Source: Cycloclasticus sp. | GTDB lineage: Bacteria; Pseudomonadota; Gammaproteobacteria; Methylococcales; Cycloclasticaceae | Assembly (NCBI GenBank): GCA_012959695.1 | Contig: DUCS01000012.1 | Span: 1 to 38,411 of the forward strand | DNA length: 38,411 nucleotides | Direction of reading: 5' to 3' | In this document: piece by piece, positions 15,648 to 23,097 of the stretch | How the letters are laid out: every line of letters starts with the position of its first letter | Numbering within the stretch: the stretch's first letter is position 1 | Program-made: the position numbers and the translations under genes | Notes under the pieces: generated by a model | Told to the model about the DNA's origin: nothing | The model's input: only the letters and a program-made list of their open reading frames with translations | The model's database searches: none

Positions 15648-15682
15648 GTTGTTCTCCATTAGGGTTTATTTAAGTTAGGTGT

Positions 15683-15713
15683 AGTATAGCAAACACTTTG
15701 TTGCCGTGCAACA
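15683..15713 (-). promoter_or_regulatory. phasin promoter with overlapping inverted-repeat operator
   Basis: On the minus strand TTGCAC (15711-15706) and TATACT (15688-15683) are spaced by 17 bp, a strong sigma-70 promoter. The -35 overlaps a TGTTGC-ACG-GCAACA inverted repeat (15699-15713). PHA regulators of the PhaR type are known to bind TGC/GCA-rich palindromes in phasin promoters, so this is a candidate repressor site; that identity is inferred. Confidence 0.6.
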
Positions 15714-15741
15714 TAAATAGTAACTAATTTAAATAAATCAG

Positions 15742-16086
15742 TTACTTGCCTGTTTCTTTTTTGATTTCTTCTTTTAATTGAACAGTGCTTTCTTGAAATA
15801 ACTGAATGACGTCGGCGTTATAGCCGGTCATCGATTCAAACATGACTCGGCTATTGCCAACCATTTTTTCATAACTGCTTTGCGCGAGAGCCATTTGGTC
15901 TGTCACAAAGCTTGCTAAAGCAACGGGATCTTTAATATCCGAAGCAGACTGCATGCGTGATTGTACGAGCGCGCGATAATCGTCAGCGGCTTTTTTTTGT
16001 GCAGCCATTAAGGTGTCAAAGTGCTGAGTGTTTAATTCAACCAGTTTTGATATAGGTTGGGTGAAACCTTTAACATTTTTTACCAT
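15742..16086 (-). CDS. second phasin family protein
   Basis: A 114-residue paralogue of the downstream phasin with the same layout: GFTQPISKLVELNTQHFDTL, AAQKKAADDYRALVQSRM, a SDIKDPVALASFVTDQM turn and MFESMTGYNADV. The last helix ends in Lys/Glu residues. AGGGGGT five bases before the ATG gives a strong ribosome site. It begins only 17 bp after the pyrF stop, so it must be co-transcribed with pyrF, unlike the first phasin, which has its own promoter. The two copies differ at most positions, so this is an old duplication or two separately acquired phasins, possibly with different granule or expression roles. Confidence 0.87.
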   Translation of the reverse strand: MVKNVKGFTQPISKLVELNTQHFDTLMAAQKKAADDYRALVQSRMQSASDIKDPVALASFVTDQMALAQSSYEKMVGNSRVMFESMTGYNADVIQLFQESTVQLKEEIKKETGK

Positions 16087-16103
16087 CAGAACCCCCTAGT
16101 ACG

Positions 16104-16826
16104 TTAATTATTAAAAACATTGCGAATGCTTTGCTGTATATCCATTGCAGCTTTCCTAGGGTCGTTTGCATCTCGAATAGGTCGGCCAACAACAATATGG
16201 TCAGCTCCATTGTAGAATGCTTGTTCAACACTAACAACTCGTTTTTGGTCATCTTCGGGGCGGTTGTCTACAGGGCGGATACCGGGTGAGACAACAAGGA
16301 AGTTTTGTCCCAATGATTCACGCAGCCCTGGTGCTTCTAAACCGGAGGAGATCACGCCGTCACAACCCAGTTCAATGGCACGTTTGGCGCGTGAAGTGAC
16401 CAATTTCTCAACGTCGCATTGAAAACCTAAGTCGTCTAAATCGCCGCGGTCAAGGCTGGTCAGAACAGTTACGGCCAGTACTTTTAAGTTCCCTTTGTTT
16501 TCAGCCGCCGCCTGCATAATGGCGTTATTACCGTGAATGGTGACAAAATCTATTTTTTTATCGCTTAGTTGTTTTACCGCACGGCCAACGGTGGCCGGAA
16601 CGTCGAAAAACTTTAAGTCCACGAAAATGCGTTTGTTTTGTTCGTTCAGCCAATCAATCAGTTCAAAGTAGTTGCCTGACATAAACAGCTCAAGGCCTAT
16701 TTTGTAGAACACTACGCTGTCGCCAAGGGTGGTGACCAATGTTTTGGCGCTTGGGATATCAGGCACGTCAAGTGCAACAATTAGGCGTTCATCAACGGGG
16801 ATGGGTTTACTTGAAATCCAAGACAT
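16104..16826 (-). CDS. pyrF: orotidine-5'-phosphate decarboxylase
   Basis: Last step of UMP synthesis, OMP to UMP plus CO2. I chose the ATG at 16826 (240 residues, MSWISSKPIP) with GGAG nine bases upstream; a TTG 15 bases further up is an alternative. The TIM-barrel signature is complete: LIVALDVPD near the N-terminus, the catalytic DLKFFDVPATVGRAV block (Lys and Asp of the D-x-K-x-x-D array), FVTIHGN, AVTVLTSLD, DGVISSG, LVVSPGIRP and DHIVVGRPI. Its length is usual for the bacterial short form. It is followed at 17 bp by a phasin gene. Confidence 0.95.
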   Translation of the reverse strand: MSWISSKPIPVDERLIVALDVPDIPSAKTLVTTLGDSVVFYKIGLELFMSGNYFELIDWLNEQNKRIFVDLKFFDVPATVGRAVKQLSDKKIDFVTIHGNNAIMQAAAENKGNLKVLAVTVLTSLDRGDLDDLGFQCDVEKLVTSRAKRAIELGCDGVISSGLEAPGLRESLGQNFLVVSPGIRPVDNRPEDDQKRVVSVEQAFYNGADHIVVGRPIRDANDPRKAAMDIQQSIRNVFNN

Positions 16827-16876
16827 GCAGAGCTGCTCCAAAAATTTAAGAATGAATCCGTATTATAACGGGGTGA

Positions 16877-17329
16877 ATAGGGTTTCAGTATGATTTAGAC
16901 CCTAAATACCTTGAGTTAGAAGTGACAGAAACAATGGTGCTAGAAAATATAGACACCATGTTGGAGAAATTAAATACAATAAAAGCGATGGGTGTGAACA
17001 TATCCATTGATGATTTTGGCACTGGCTACTCGTCTTTCAGTTACATCAAACAACTGCCGGCCAATACCTTGAAATTAGATATGGATTTCATTAAAGATAT
17101 TCCGGAAAACAAAGCAGATATGGCGGTGGTTGACGGTATGATTATGTTGGCCCATAACCTCGGGATGAAAGTCGTGGCAGAAGGTGTCGAGTCTCAAGAG
17201 CAATACGATTTTCTTACTGAGCATAATTGCGACTTAATCCAAGGGTATTTTATTAATAAGCCGTTATCAGAAGAAAGGTTTGTAGCAGAGTACATGTCGA
17301 AAGAAAAAGAAACGAGTAGCGCCCATTAA
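16877..17329 (+). pseudogene. C-terminal remnant of an EAL-domain (c-di-GMP phosphodiesterase) protein
   Basis: The frame opens immediately after a TGA at 16874 and runs to 17329. It reads as the second half of an EAL domain: LELEVTET (second metal-ligand Glu), ISIDDFGTGYSSFSYIKQLP, LKLDMDFIKDI, KVVAEGVES and LIQGYFINKPL. The first half of the domain, including the EAL and LLR motifs and the Asn metal ligand, is missing, and no ATG with a ribosome site is present; the GTG at 16922 lies inside the LELEVTE strand. What remains cannot hold a full active site. The deletion joint must lie around 16860-16880, close to the 5' end of pyrF. I treat it as a truncated pseudogene; a translated regulatory stump cannot be excluded. 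Confidence 0.8.
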
Positions 17330-17410
17330 AGGCTACCAATAACGCTATAGAGATGGCGGACCTGCAACGGGTCGGTTATCCTAGCGCTTTATTTTGATGA
17401 TGGGTTTTCA

Positions 17411-17989
17411 GTGCACGTTATTTATCTACACGGGTTTTGTAGTTCAGCCGCTTCGTTTAAAGCGCAACTGGTTAAACAGTATGTTCAGCGCGATGAAAAA
17501 CACAGCGTATTTTTAATTGATTTACCGTATTCACCTAACGAGGCAATGGCACGTGTTGAATCGCATATTGCTACATTAAAAGGTCAGCAATGGGGCTTGA
17601 TAGGCAGTTCGCTTGGCGGCTTCTACACAACTTACCTGAGTGAGAAATACGGCAAGAGAGGCGTGCTAATTAACCCCGCTGTTTACGCGCATCAATTATT
17701 ATCACGCTTATTAGGTGAGAATAAGAACTATCATAGCGGCCAGGTGTTTGAGTTTACTGAATCGCATTTGCAACAATTAGAGGCCATGTATCTTCCGCAA
17801 CTCAGTCATGCGAAGAACTTGTTGCTGTTGACCCAAACAGGTGATGAAGTGCTAGATTATAAACAAGGCGTTGAGTATTACCGTAACAGTCAACAAGTCA
17901 TCATTGACGGCGGCGACCATGGTTTTGCCGATTATGAAAACTATTTAGACAAAACATTCGAATTCTTAGAAGGACAGACAGATGATTGA
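17411..17989 (+). CDS. yqiA: YqiA-type esterase
   Basis: A 192-residue small alpha/beta hydrolase. The GTG start at 17411 fits the conserved N-terminus HVIYLHGFCSSAASFKA. IGSSLGGFYTTYLSEKYG holds the nucleophile Ser, VLINPAVYAHQLL follows, LLLLTQTGDEVLDY holds the acidic residue and GGDHGFADYENY the catalytic His. This matches E. coli YqiA, which has palmitoyl-CoA and ester hydrolase activity in vitro but no firm physiological role. Its 3' end overlaps the next gene by 8 bp, so the two are translationally coupled. Confidence 0.9.
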   Translation: MHVIYLHGFCSSAASFKAQLVKQYVQRDEKHSVFLIDLPYSPNEAMARVESHIATLKGQQWGLIGSSLGGFYTTYLSEKYGKRGVLINPAVYAHQLLSRLLGENKNYHSGQVFEFTESHLQQLEAMYLPQLSHAKNLLLLTQTGDEVLDYKQGVEYYRNSQQVIIDGGDHGFADYENYLDKTFEFLEGQTDD

Positions 17990-18800
17990 AGGCCACGTAA
18001 AAAAAATGCACGCAACGCTTGGTTCGCCAGTGGAATACTCGCTGCCTATTGATGAGGAACTAGTACCACTTAACCCGTATATAGGCAAAAAAATCAAGCT
18101 AACCCACCCTGGAGACATTCATTGTTCGAACTGCGGTAAACGAACAAAAAAGAGTTATAGCCAGGGTTTTTGTTACGTCTGCATGACCAAATTGGCACAA
18201 TGTGATTTGTGCATTATGAAACCGGAAACCTGTCATTACCATTTAGGAACGTGCCGTGAACCACAATGGGGCGAACAGTTTTGTTTTCAAGATCATTTTG
18301 TGTACTTGGCAAACTCGTCAGGCCTAAAGGTTGGGATTACTCGGCATACTCAAGTGCCAACGCGTTGGATTGATCAAGGCGCTATTCAAGCGCTGCCTAT
18401 TTTTAAAGTTAAAACGCGCCTACAGTCCGGTGAAGTAGAAATGGCATTAAAGCAATATGTATCCGATAAAACGGATTGGCGAAAAATGCTTAAGGGCTTG
18501 GCCGAACCTAAAGATATGTACGAAGAGCGAGATCTGTTATTAGCCACCGCGCAAGACGCGATAAGCGCCGTGCAAGCTGATAATAACGACGGCGATATTC
18601 AATTTTTAACAGACGCCAAACAAGTGGATATTGAGTACCCCGTGCTTGAATACCCTGATAAGGTCAAATCGTTTAACTTTGATAAAACACCGGTAATAGA
18701 AGGGGTGTTAAAGGGCATTAAAGGGCAATATTTAATTCTCGATAATGGCGTATTAAATATTCGCAAATTCACCAGCTACAACTTGCAGTTTGATGCCTGA
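17982..18800 (+). CDS. DUF2797 family protein with Cys-rich zinc-finger-like N-terminal part
   Basis: A 272-residue cytoplasmic protein of a conserved uncharacterised family. Residues about 48-95 carry many Cys: CSNCGKRTKKSYSQGFCYVC, then CDLC and further single Cys (ETCHYHLGTC), which suggest two zinc-binding knuckles. The middle holds VYLANSSGLKVGITRHTQVP and TRWIDQGA, which is reminiscent of the GIY-YIG-like nuclease fold reported for related proteins (from memory, not verified). It overlaps yqiA by 8 bp and cinA by 8 bp, so the three genes form one translationally coupled run. The biochemical function is unknown. Confidence 0.82.
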   Translation: MIEGHVKKMHATLGSPVEYSLPIDEELVPLNPYIGKKIKLTHPGDIHCSNCGKRTKKSYSQGFCYVCMTKLAQCDLCIMKPETCHYHLGTCREPQWGEQFCFQDHFVYLANSSGLKVGITRHTQVPTRWIDQGAIQALPIFKVKTRLQSGEVEMALKQYVSDKTDWRKMLKGLAEPKDMYEERDLLLATAQDAISAVQADNNDGDIQFLTDAKQVDIEYPVLEYPDKVKSFNFDKTPVIEGVLKGIKGQYLILDNGVLNIRKFTSYNLQFDA

Positions 18801-20013
18801 AAAAAACCGCCCTAAGGTGGTCATCTTTTCGCAAGGCGATGAAGTGATAACTGGCGCAACCATCGATACCAATGCGGCGTATTTAGCGGATCATTGTCGC
18901 ACGCTTGGCTTTGATATTATTCGCCATATCACCGTGGCAGATGAACTTGATGATTTGGTTCAAGTGCTTAAAGACATTGATGCGCTAGCGGACATTTGTT
19001 TATGTACCGGTGGTTTAGGGCCAACGCAGGACGATTTGACGACACAAGCGTATTCAAAAGCATTTAACACCCCGCTAGTATTTGACGATATCGCCATGAC
19101 GATGATGCGAGGCTTTTTCGATAAGCTCAATATTGATATGCCTGAGGTAAACCGCAAACAAGCCTTGTTACCTGAAAATTCAACGCGCATTGATAATCTC
19201 TGGGGCACAGCAGCAGGGTTTATTGGGGAAACGAACCGGTGTCGGTTTTATTGTATGCCCGGCGTTCCTTACGAAATGAAAAACATGATGCAGACCACCG
19301 TGTTAGATGATTTACGTGCCTGCTTTAAGGTTCAAAAACCGAGGCTTATTACCTTACGCACGATGGGAATGGGCGAGTCTGCTATTCAGCAGGAAGTAGA
19401 TAAGCTGTCGTTGAGCGATGATATTCGAGTGAGTTTTCGGGCGGGCCTACCAGAAAACGAACTAAAGCTGATTTTTCCTAGTCATTACGTCGATGATGCA
19501 GTCCAGCGTTGTATTAAAGAAGTACAGGGTGTTCTTGGCGGTAGTGTTTTCGCCATCGATGGATTTGGTAAAGCGGTCAAAAATTTACCTGATTGCGTGC
19601 ATCAATTAATGATTGAAAAACAACAGACATTGAGTGTGATTGAAACCATCTCGCAAGGCGGTATTGCGCGTCAATGTGATGTCGGTTGGTTGCAACAATC
19701 GATGGTATCGCCGCGCGTATCAGCTATACTCTCGCGCTTTGGAATTGATAACGCTGACATTACTGAGTCATTAGCCGTTGAAATAGCGACTAAAGAACAC
19801 GAGCAGAATGACTCAAATATCACGCTTGTGCAGTTACATCATAATGATGGAGATGACGTTATTGCAGTAGTCGCCGTTGTGAGTGATACGTCGCACACGT
19901 CAGCATCAAAAAAACTAACGGGGCGACTAGAGCGCAAACAAATTAACGCGTCTGCACAGGCGCTTAACTTACTTCGAAAACACTTAATAGAAAACGATTA
20001 TGCCACTCATTAA
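18793..20013 (+). CDS. cinA: CinA-like protein (MoCF domain plus degenerate C-terminal CinA domain)
   Basis: A 406-residue protein. The N-terminal molybdopterin-binding-fold domain (about 8-175) has FSQGDEVITGATIDTNAAYL, LCLCTGGLGPTQDDLT-like and YCMPGVPYEM motifs of CinA/COG1058. The C-terminal part (about 255-400) lines up with the PncC/CinA deamidase domain, which in active enzymes hydrolyses nicotinamide mononucleotide. Here the usual VAESCTGG signature is replaced by VIETISQGGIARQ, so the Ser/Cys-containing active-site loop is not recognisable and activity is doubtful. The ATG at 18793 overlaps the DUF2797 gene end by 8 bp, and the stop overlaps uup by 14 bp. Confidence 0.85.
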   Translation: MPEKNRPKVVIFSQGDEVITGATIDTNAAYLADHCRTLGFDIIRHITVADELDDLVQVLKDIDALADICLCTGGLGPTQDDLTTQAYSKAFNTPLVFDDIAMTMMRGFFDKLNIDMPEVNRKQALLPENSTRIDNLWGTAAGFIGETNRCRFYCMPGVPYEMKNMMQTTVLDDLRACFKVQKPRLITLRTMGMGESAIQQEVDKLSLSDDIRVSFRAGLPENELKLIFPSHYVDDAVQRCIKEVQGVLGGSVFAIDGFGKAVKNLPDCVHQLMIEKQQTLSVIETISQGGIARQCDVGWLQQSMVSPRVSAILSRFGIDNADITESLAVEIATKEHEQNDSNITLVQLHHNDGDDVIAVVAVVSDTSHTSASKKLTGRLERKQINASAQALNLLRKHLIENDYATH

Positions 20014-21874
20014 ACTCGACAATGTCAGCGTTGCTTTTGGTCTGAAGCCCGTGCTGGACCTCGCTAATTTGCAAATAGATGAGCAAGAACGCGTGGGCTT
20101 GATTGGTCGCAATGGCGAAGGGAAGTCGACGTTATTGAAAGTGCTCGCTGAAGAAATATTACCGGACTCTGGGCAAGTGTGGCTGCAGGCTGGCGTTGTT
20201 GTTTCCACGTTGGAACAGTCACCGGAGTTACCTGAATCGTCAACAATATATGAAGCGGTGTCAGATAGCTTGGGAGAGATTGGGCATATCATTGCCCAGT
20301 ATCATGAACTTTTATTAGACCCAGACGTCGATTTAGATGCATTAGGAACATTACAACATCAACTTGAGGCTCAAGACGGTTGGTCGTTACAGCAACGTGT
20401 GGAATCGGTGCTGAGCAAATTAAATTTACCCGCGGATAAAAAGATAAATGAATTGTCGGGCGGTTGGAAACGCCGCGTTGGTTTAGCCCGTGCTTTAGTG
20501 GTTGAACCGGATGTACTGCTGCTTGACGAGCCAACTAATCACTTGGACATGGAAACCATCGTTTGGTTGGAAAAGCAGTTAGAAACGTTTAGAGGGGCTG
20601 TTGTTTGTATCACCCATGACCGTGTTTTTCTACAAAATATCGCCAAGCGGATTATCGAGATCGATAGGGGTCAGTTAACCAGTTGGTCGTGCAGTTACGA
20701 ACAATATCTTGAGCGTAAAGCGGCAGCCTTAGAGTCCGAAGCAAAAACTCATGCAGAGTTTGATAAAAAACTGGCGCGTGAAGAAGTTTGGATTCGCCAA
20801 GGCATTAAAGCCCGGAGAACCAGAAACGAAGGCCGTGTACGCGCATTAGAACAACTGCGCAGAGATAGAGCAGAGCGGAGAAGTCTAGCGGGGCCGGCCA
20901 AAATAGAAGTAGAGCGTGGTGAAAAATCAGGTAAGTTGGTGATAGAAGCAGAAGATATATCCGTTGCGTACGATGGCCGCCACATGGTGCGTGACTTTTC
21001 ATGCCGTCTTATGCGGGGCGACCGCGTGGGGTTAGTTGGGCCAAACGGCATCGGTAAAAGTACGGTGATAAAAGCCTTGTTGCAAGAAATAGAATTGGAC
21101 TCAGGCATTGTGAAACATGGCACAAAGTTGAAAGTTGCATATTTTGATCAACACCGTGATGCCTTAGACTTAAATAAAACTGTGATAGAACTCGTGTCAG
21201 ATGGGCGAGATAGCGTGACCATTAACGGACGCGATAGACACATTATCAGCTACTTAGGCGACTTCTTATTCGCGCCAGAGCGTGCACGTTCACCCGCCAA
21301 AGTACTGTCGGGCGGCGAAAGAAACCGCATATTATTAGCAAAGCTATTTAGCCAACCCGCCAATTTCATCGTCATGGATGAACCCACCAATGATTTGGAC
21401 GTGGAAACCTTAGAGCTGTTAGAAGAGTTACTGGTTGAATATGACGGCACGCTCATTCTTGTCAGTCATGACCGTAAATTCTTAGAAAATGTTGTCACCA
21501 GTTTTTGGTTTTTCGAAGGTGACGGCGTGATAACCGAATACGTGGGTGGTGTGCCTAATTGGGCAAAAATGTTAAAAGACAAAGCTCAAGCCGGGCAAGT
21601 AAAAAAGAAGTCAAGTGACGTAAATACGGCTAAGAAATCAGTCAAGACAGTGAAGTTAAGCTTTAAGCTTAAAAAAGAACTAGAGCAACTCCCGCTTGAA
21701 ATAGAAACGTTAGAAGAAGCATTAACTGAGTTACAGCAATTAACCAGTTCTGCTGATTTTCACTCAGGTAATCGAAAAACGGTACAGGCCAAAATGGGTG
21801 AGCTCAGTGATATTGATAAAAAATTACAGAGTAAATACCAGCGTTGGGACGAACTAGAGTCCATGACCGAATAA
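20000..21874 (+). CDS. uup: ABC-F family ATPase Uup
   Basis: Soluble tandem ATPase of the ABC-F group; Uup acts on ribosomes or branched DNA and affects precise transposon excision in E. coli. The 624-residue protein has two ABC domains. The first carries Walker A GRNGEGKST (about 36-44), signature LSGGWKRRVGLARAL and Walker B LLLDEPTNHLD. The second carries GPNGIGKST (about 350-358), LSGGERNRILLAKL and FIVMDEPTNDLD. Between them lies the charged P-site-tRNA-interaction linker (KARRTRNEGRVRALEQL). The C-terminal 90 residues form a Lys/Glu-rich coiled coil, characteristic of Uup rather than EttA. A weak stem AAAACGC/GCGTTTT at 21917-21939 follows and may double as its terminator. Confidence 0.95.
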   Translation: MPLIKLDNVSVAFGLKPVLDLANLQIDEQERVGLIGRNGEGKSTLLKVLAEEILPDSGQVWLQAGVVVSTLEQSPELPESSTIYEAVSDSLGEIGHIIAQYHELLLDPDVDLDALGTLQHQLEAQDGWSLQQRVESVLSKLNLPADKKINELSGGWKRRVGLARALVVEPDVLLLDEPTNHLDMETIVWLEKQLETFRGAVVCITHDRVFLQNIAKRIIEIDRGQLTSWSCSYEQYLERKAAALESEAKTHAEFDKKLAREEVWIRQGIKARRTRNEGRVRALEQLRRDRAERRSLAGPAKIEVERGEKSGKLVIEAEDISVAYDGRHMVRDFSCRLMRGDRVGLVGPNGIGKSTVIKALLQEIELDSGIVKHGTKLKVAYFDQHRDALDLNKTVIELVSDGRDSVTINGRDRHIISYLGDFLFAPERARSPAKVLSGGERNRILLAKLFSQPANFIVMDEPTNDLDVETLELLEELLVEYDGTLILVSHDRKFLENVVTSFWFFEGDGVITEYVGGVPNWAKMLKDKAQAGQVKKKSSDVNTAKKSVKTVKLSFKLKKELEQLPLEIETLEEALTELQQLTSSADFHSGNRKTVQAKMGELSDIDKKLQSKYQRWDELESMTE

Positions 21875-21951
21875 AATAATTTGTACAGCGGATAGCTGAT
21901 ATAATTTAGCGCCTAAAAAACGCATGGCCAGAGCGTTTTATAATAGTTTCA

Positions 21952-22039
21952 GGAGAGATGTCAGAGTGGCCGAATGAGCACGCTTGGAAAGTGTGTGTAC
22001 CTTACGGTACCGTGGGTTCGAATCCCACTCTCTCCGCCA
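21952..22039 (+). tRNA. tRNA-Ser (anticodon GGA)
   Basis: An 88-nt tRNA with CCA encoded. The acceptor stem GGAGAGA (21952-21958) pairs with TCTCTCC (22029-22035), followed by discriminator G and CCA. The anticodon loop reads CTTGGAAAG with anticodon GGA (codons UCC/UCU). The long variable arm GTACCTTACGGTAC is typical of class II tRNA-Ser, and the T arm GTGGGTTCGAATCCCAC is canonical. A TATAAT box at 21939-21944 lies eight bases upstream and is a likely promoter -10 element. The accessory cassette begins right after the CCA. Confidence 0.97.
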
Positions 22040-22050
22040 TTTACCTATAT

Positions 22051-22107
22051 AAACCAATAAGTTAGAGATGATTTATTGGTTTACCCCTCATACTGCCCCT
22101 CATTTTG
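22051..22107. repeat. inverted repeat and tandem 12-mers directly downstream of tRNA-Ser
   Basis: A perfect 10-bp inverted repeat AAACCAATAA/TTATTGGTTT (22051-22060, 22073-22082) has a 12-nt spacer. It is followed by two tandem 12-mers, CCCCTCATACTG (22084-22095) and CCCCTCATTTTG (22096-22107), identical at 10 of 12 positions. Short direct repeats next to a tRNA 3' end are commonly arm-type or excisionase binding sites of integrative elements. No integrase gene is present, so this would be a relic attachment region (inference). Confidence 0.5.
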
Positions 22108-22144
22108 GAAATGATTAAAATTTCCGTAAAAAACAACATAAATA

Positions 22145-22885
22145 TTAGTGAACCATGTCGTTTGATGCCGATAATAAACGATAAGCTAGCCATTTGTATA
22201 CTGCTTTTTTCGTGACACGTGGCGATGTGTAATAACGCTGAAGCCACTTCCAATCAGCGGCCTCTAACGTAGGCGTGTGTGCTGAATGGATGCCGTTCTC
22301 AGTAAAAAATGTAGTAATACTGCGCTGTACTATCGGAGGGTAATCATCAAATGCATGCTTATCGACTGTCACAACATCAAGACGGCTTAGGAGTGTAGTA
22401 GGGATTTGCTTTACTGAATTAGCCGTACAAATCCATGTTATTCGAGAGAAATCACAACTACCACTTAAATATTCGTCGAAAAAGTTCTTTGAGGATGTGG
22501 GCTCAAATAATGTAAGCAAAGTATCAAGTGCGCGACCATTGTGATCTGATCCGCCACACTTATCGACCTCGTCGACCAACACAATAGGGTTGCCTACCTT
22601 ATGTTCATTTATCAATTGAATCATCATGGAAGGGTGACCTGTACCCCAGCCTCGGGAAGTTCCAGCGAGATCGCGATTATCGTTCTTTCCTGCAAGTGAA
22701 ATGGCTCGAAAGGGTACTTGCATCAATGCACTGAATCGTAATGTATAAGTGGTCTTTCCAACCCCTAGATCACCTAAAACTAATAAAGGTGGAATGAAAA
22801 AGTCACCATTTCCAAGCAACCTAAGTTGCAATGAAGAAATTAGCTTTTGTGTTAATTTGTGAAACCAGGGGAATTCTTTATCCAA
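22145..22885 (-). CDS. Lon-like AAA+ ATPase, main (3') frame of a frameshift-split gene
   Basis: This frame encodes 246 residues starting LDKEFPWFHKLTQ. It has a full AAA+ core: Walker A GDLGVGKTT, Walker B IVLVDEVDKCG, sensor-1 region ITWICTANS and an arginine-finger-like LLSRLD. The layout resembles the ATPase part of Lon, but there is no Ser/Lys protease domain and only about 100 bp remain before the tRNA. The frame's first codon is TTG with no ribosome site; it is most likely expressed by fusion to the overlapping upstream frame (22852-23097) through a -1 shift on the A7 run at 22888-22894, giving about 317 residues. The sequence could equally be a disrupted gene or carry a homopolymer error. 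It lies in a cassette with a tiny Cys-motif protein and an XRE regulator. Confidence 0.8.
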   Translation of the reverse strand: MDKEFPWFHKLTQKLISSLQLRLLGNGDFFIPPLLVLGDLGVGKTTYTLRFSALMQVPFRAISLAGKNDNRDLAGTSRGWGTGHPSMMIQLINEHKVGNPIVLVDEVDKCGGSDHNGRALDTLLTLFEPTSSKNFFDEYLSGSCDFSRITWICTANSVKQIPTTLLSRLDVVTVDKHAFDDYPPIVQRSITTFFTENGIHSAHTPTLEAADWKWLQRYYTSPRVTKKAVYKWLAYRLLSASNDMVH

Positions 22886-23097
22886 GGTTTTTTTACAATA
22901 TTCAAATCACCAATTCGAACTAAGGTAACAGGAGTTGTTACCAATTCTTCATATTTTTCGCAAACCGTACGCACACTTCTATCTCCTGAAGGCTCAATAG
23001 ATTGTATGGCTCGTATCCCGCCAATTTGTTTAGTTAAATCGTCTGTTATTGAACTGAGTACATGCTTCAAATCAGAGCTATCGCTGTCAATGAGCAT
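22852..23097 (-). CDS. N-terminal (0-frame) part of the split AAA+ ATPase gene
   Basis: I start this frame at the ATG at 23097 (MLIDSDSSDLKHVL) because it overlaps the stop of the upstream small gene by 11 bp, a classical coupling arrangement; a GTG at 23178 would lie deep inside that gene. The frame reads 70 residues to the A7 run, with a helical, acidic start and a VTTPVTLVRIGDL strand region, then continues out of frame for about 11 codons to a stop at 22852. Shifting back one base at GTA-AAA-AAA joins it to the ATPase frame as VKK-TLDKEFPW. The N-terminal region has no recognised domain and could act as substrate or partner adaptor for the ATPase. Confidence 0.65.
   Translation of the reverse strand: MLIDSDSSDLKHVLSSITDDLTKQIGGIRAIQSIEPSGDRSVRTVCEKYEELVTTPVTLVRIGDLNIVKKPWIKNSPGFTN
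22888..22894 (-). other. A7 slippery run at the frame junction
   Basis: On the minus strand the two overlapping frames share GTA-AAA-AAA-CCT. The heptamer A-AAA-AAA fits the X-XXY-YYZ rule for -1 ribosomal frameshifting, and a -1 shift here gives exactly the downstream ATPase frame. I see no obvious strong pseudoknot downstream by eye. A homopolymer error in the assembly is the main alternative. Confidence 0.6.
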
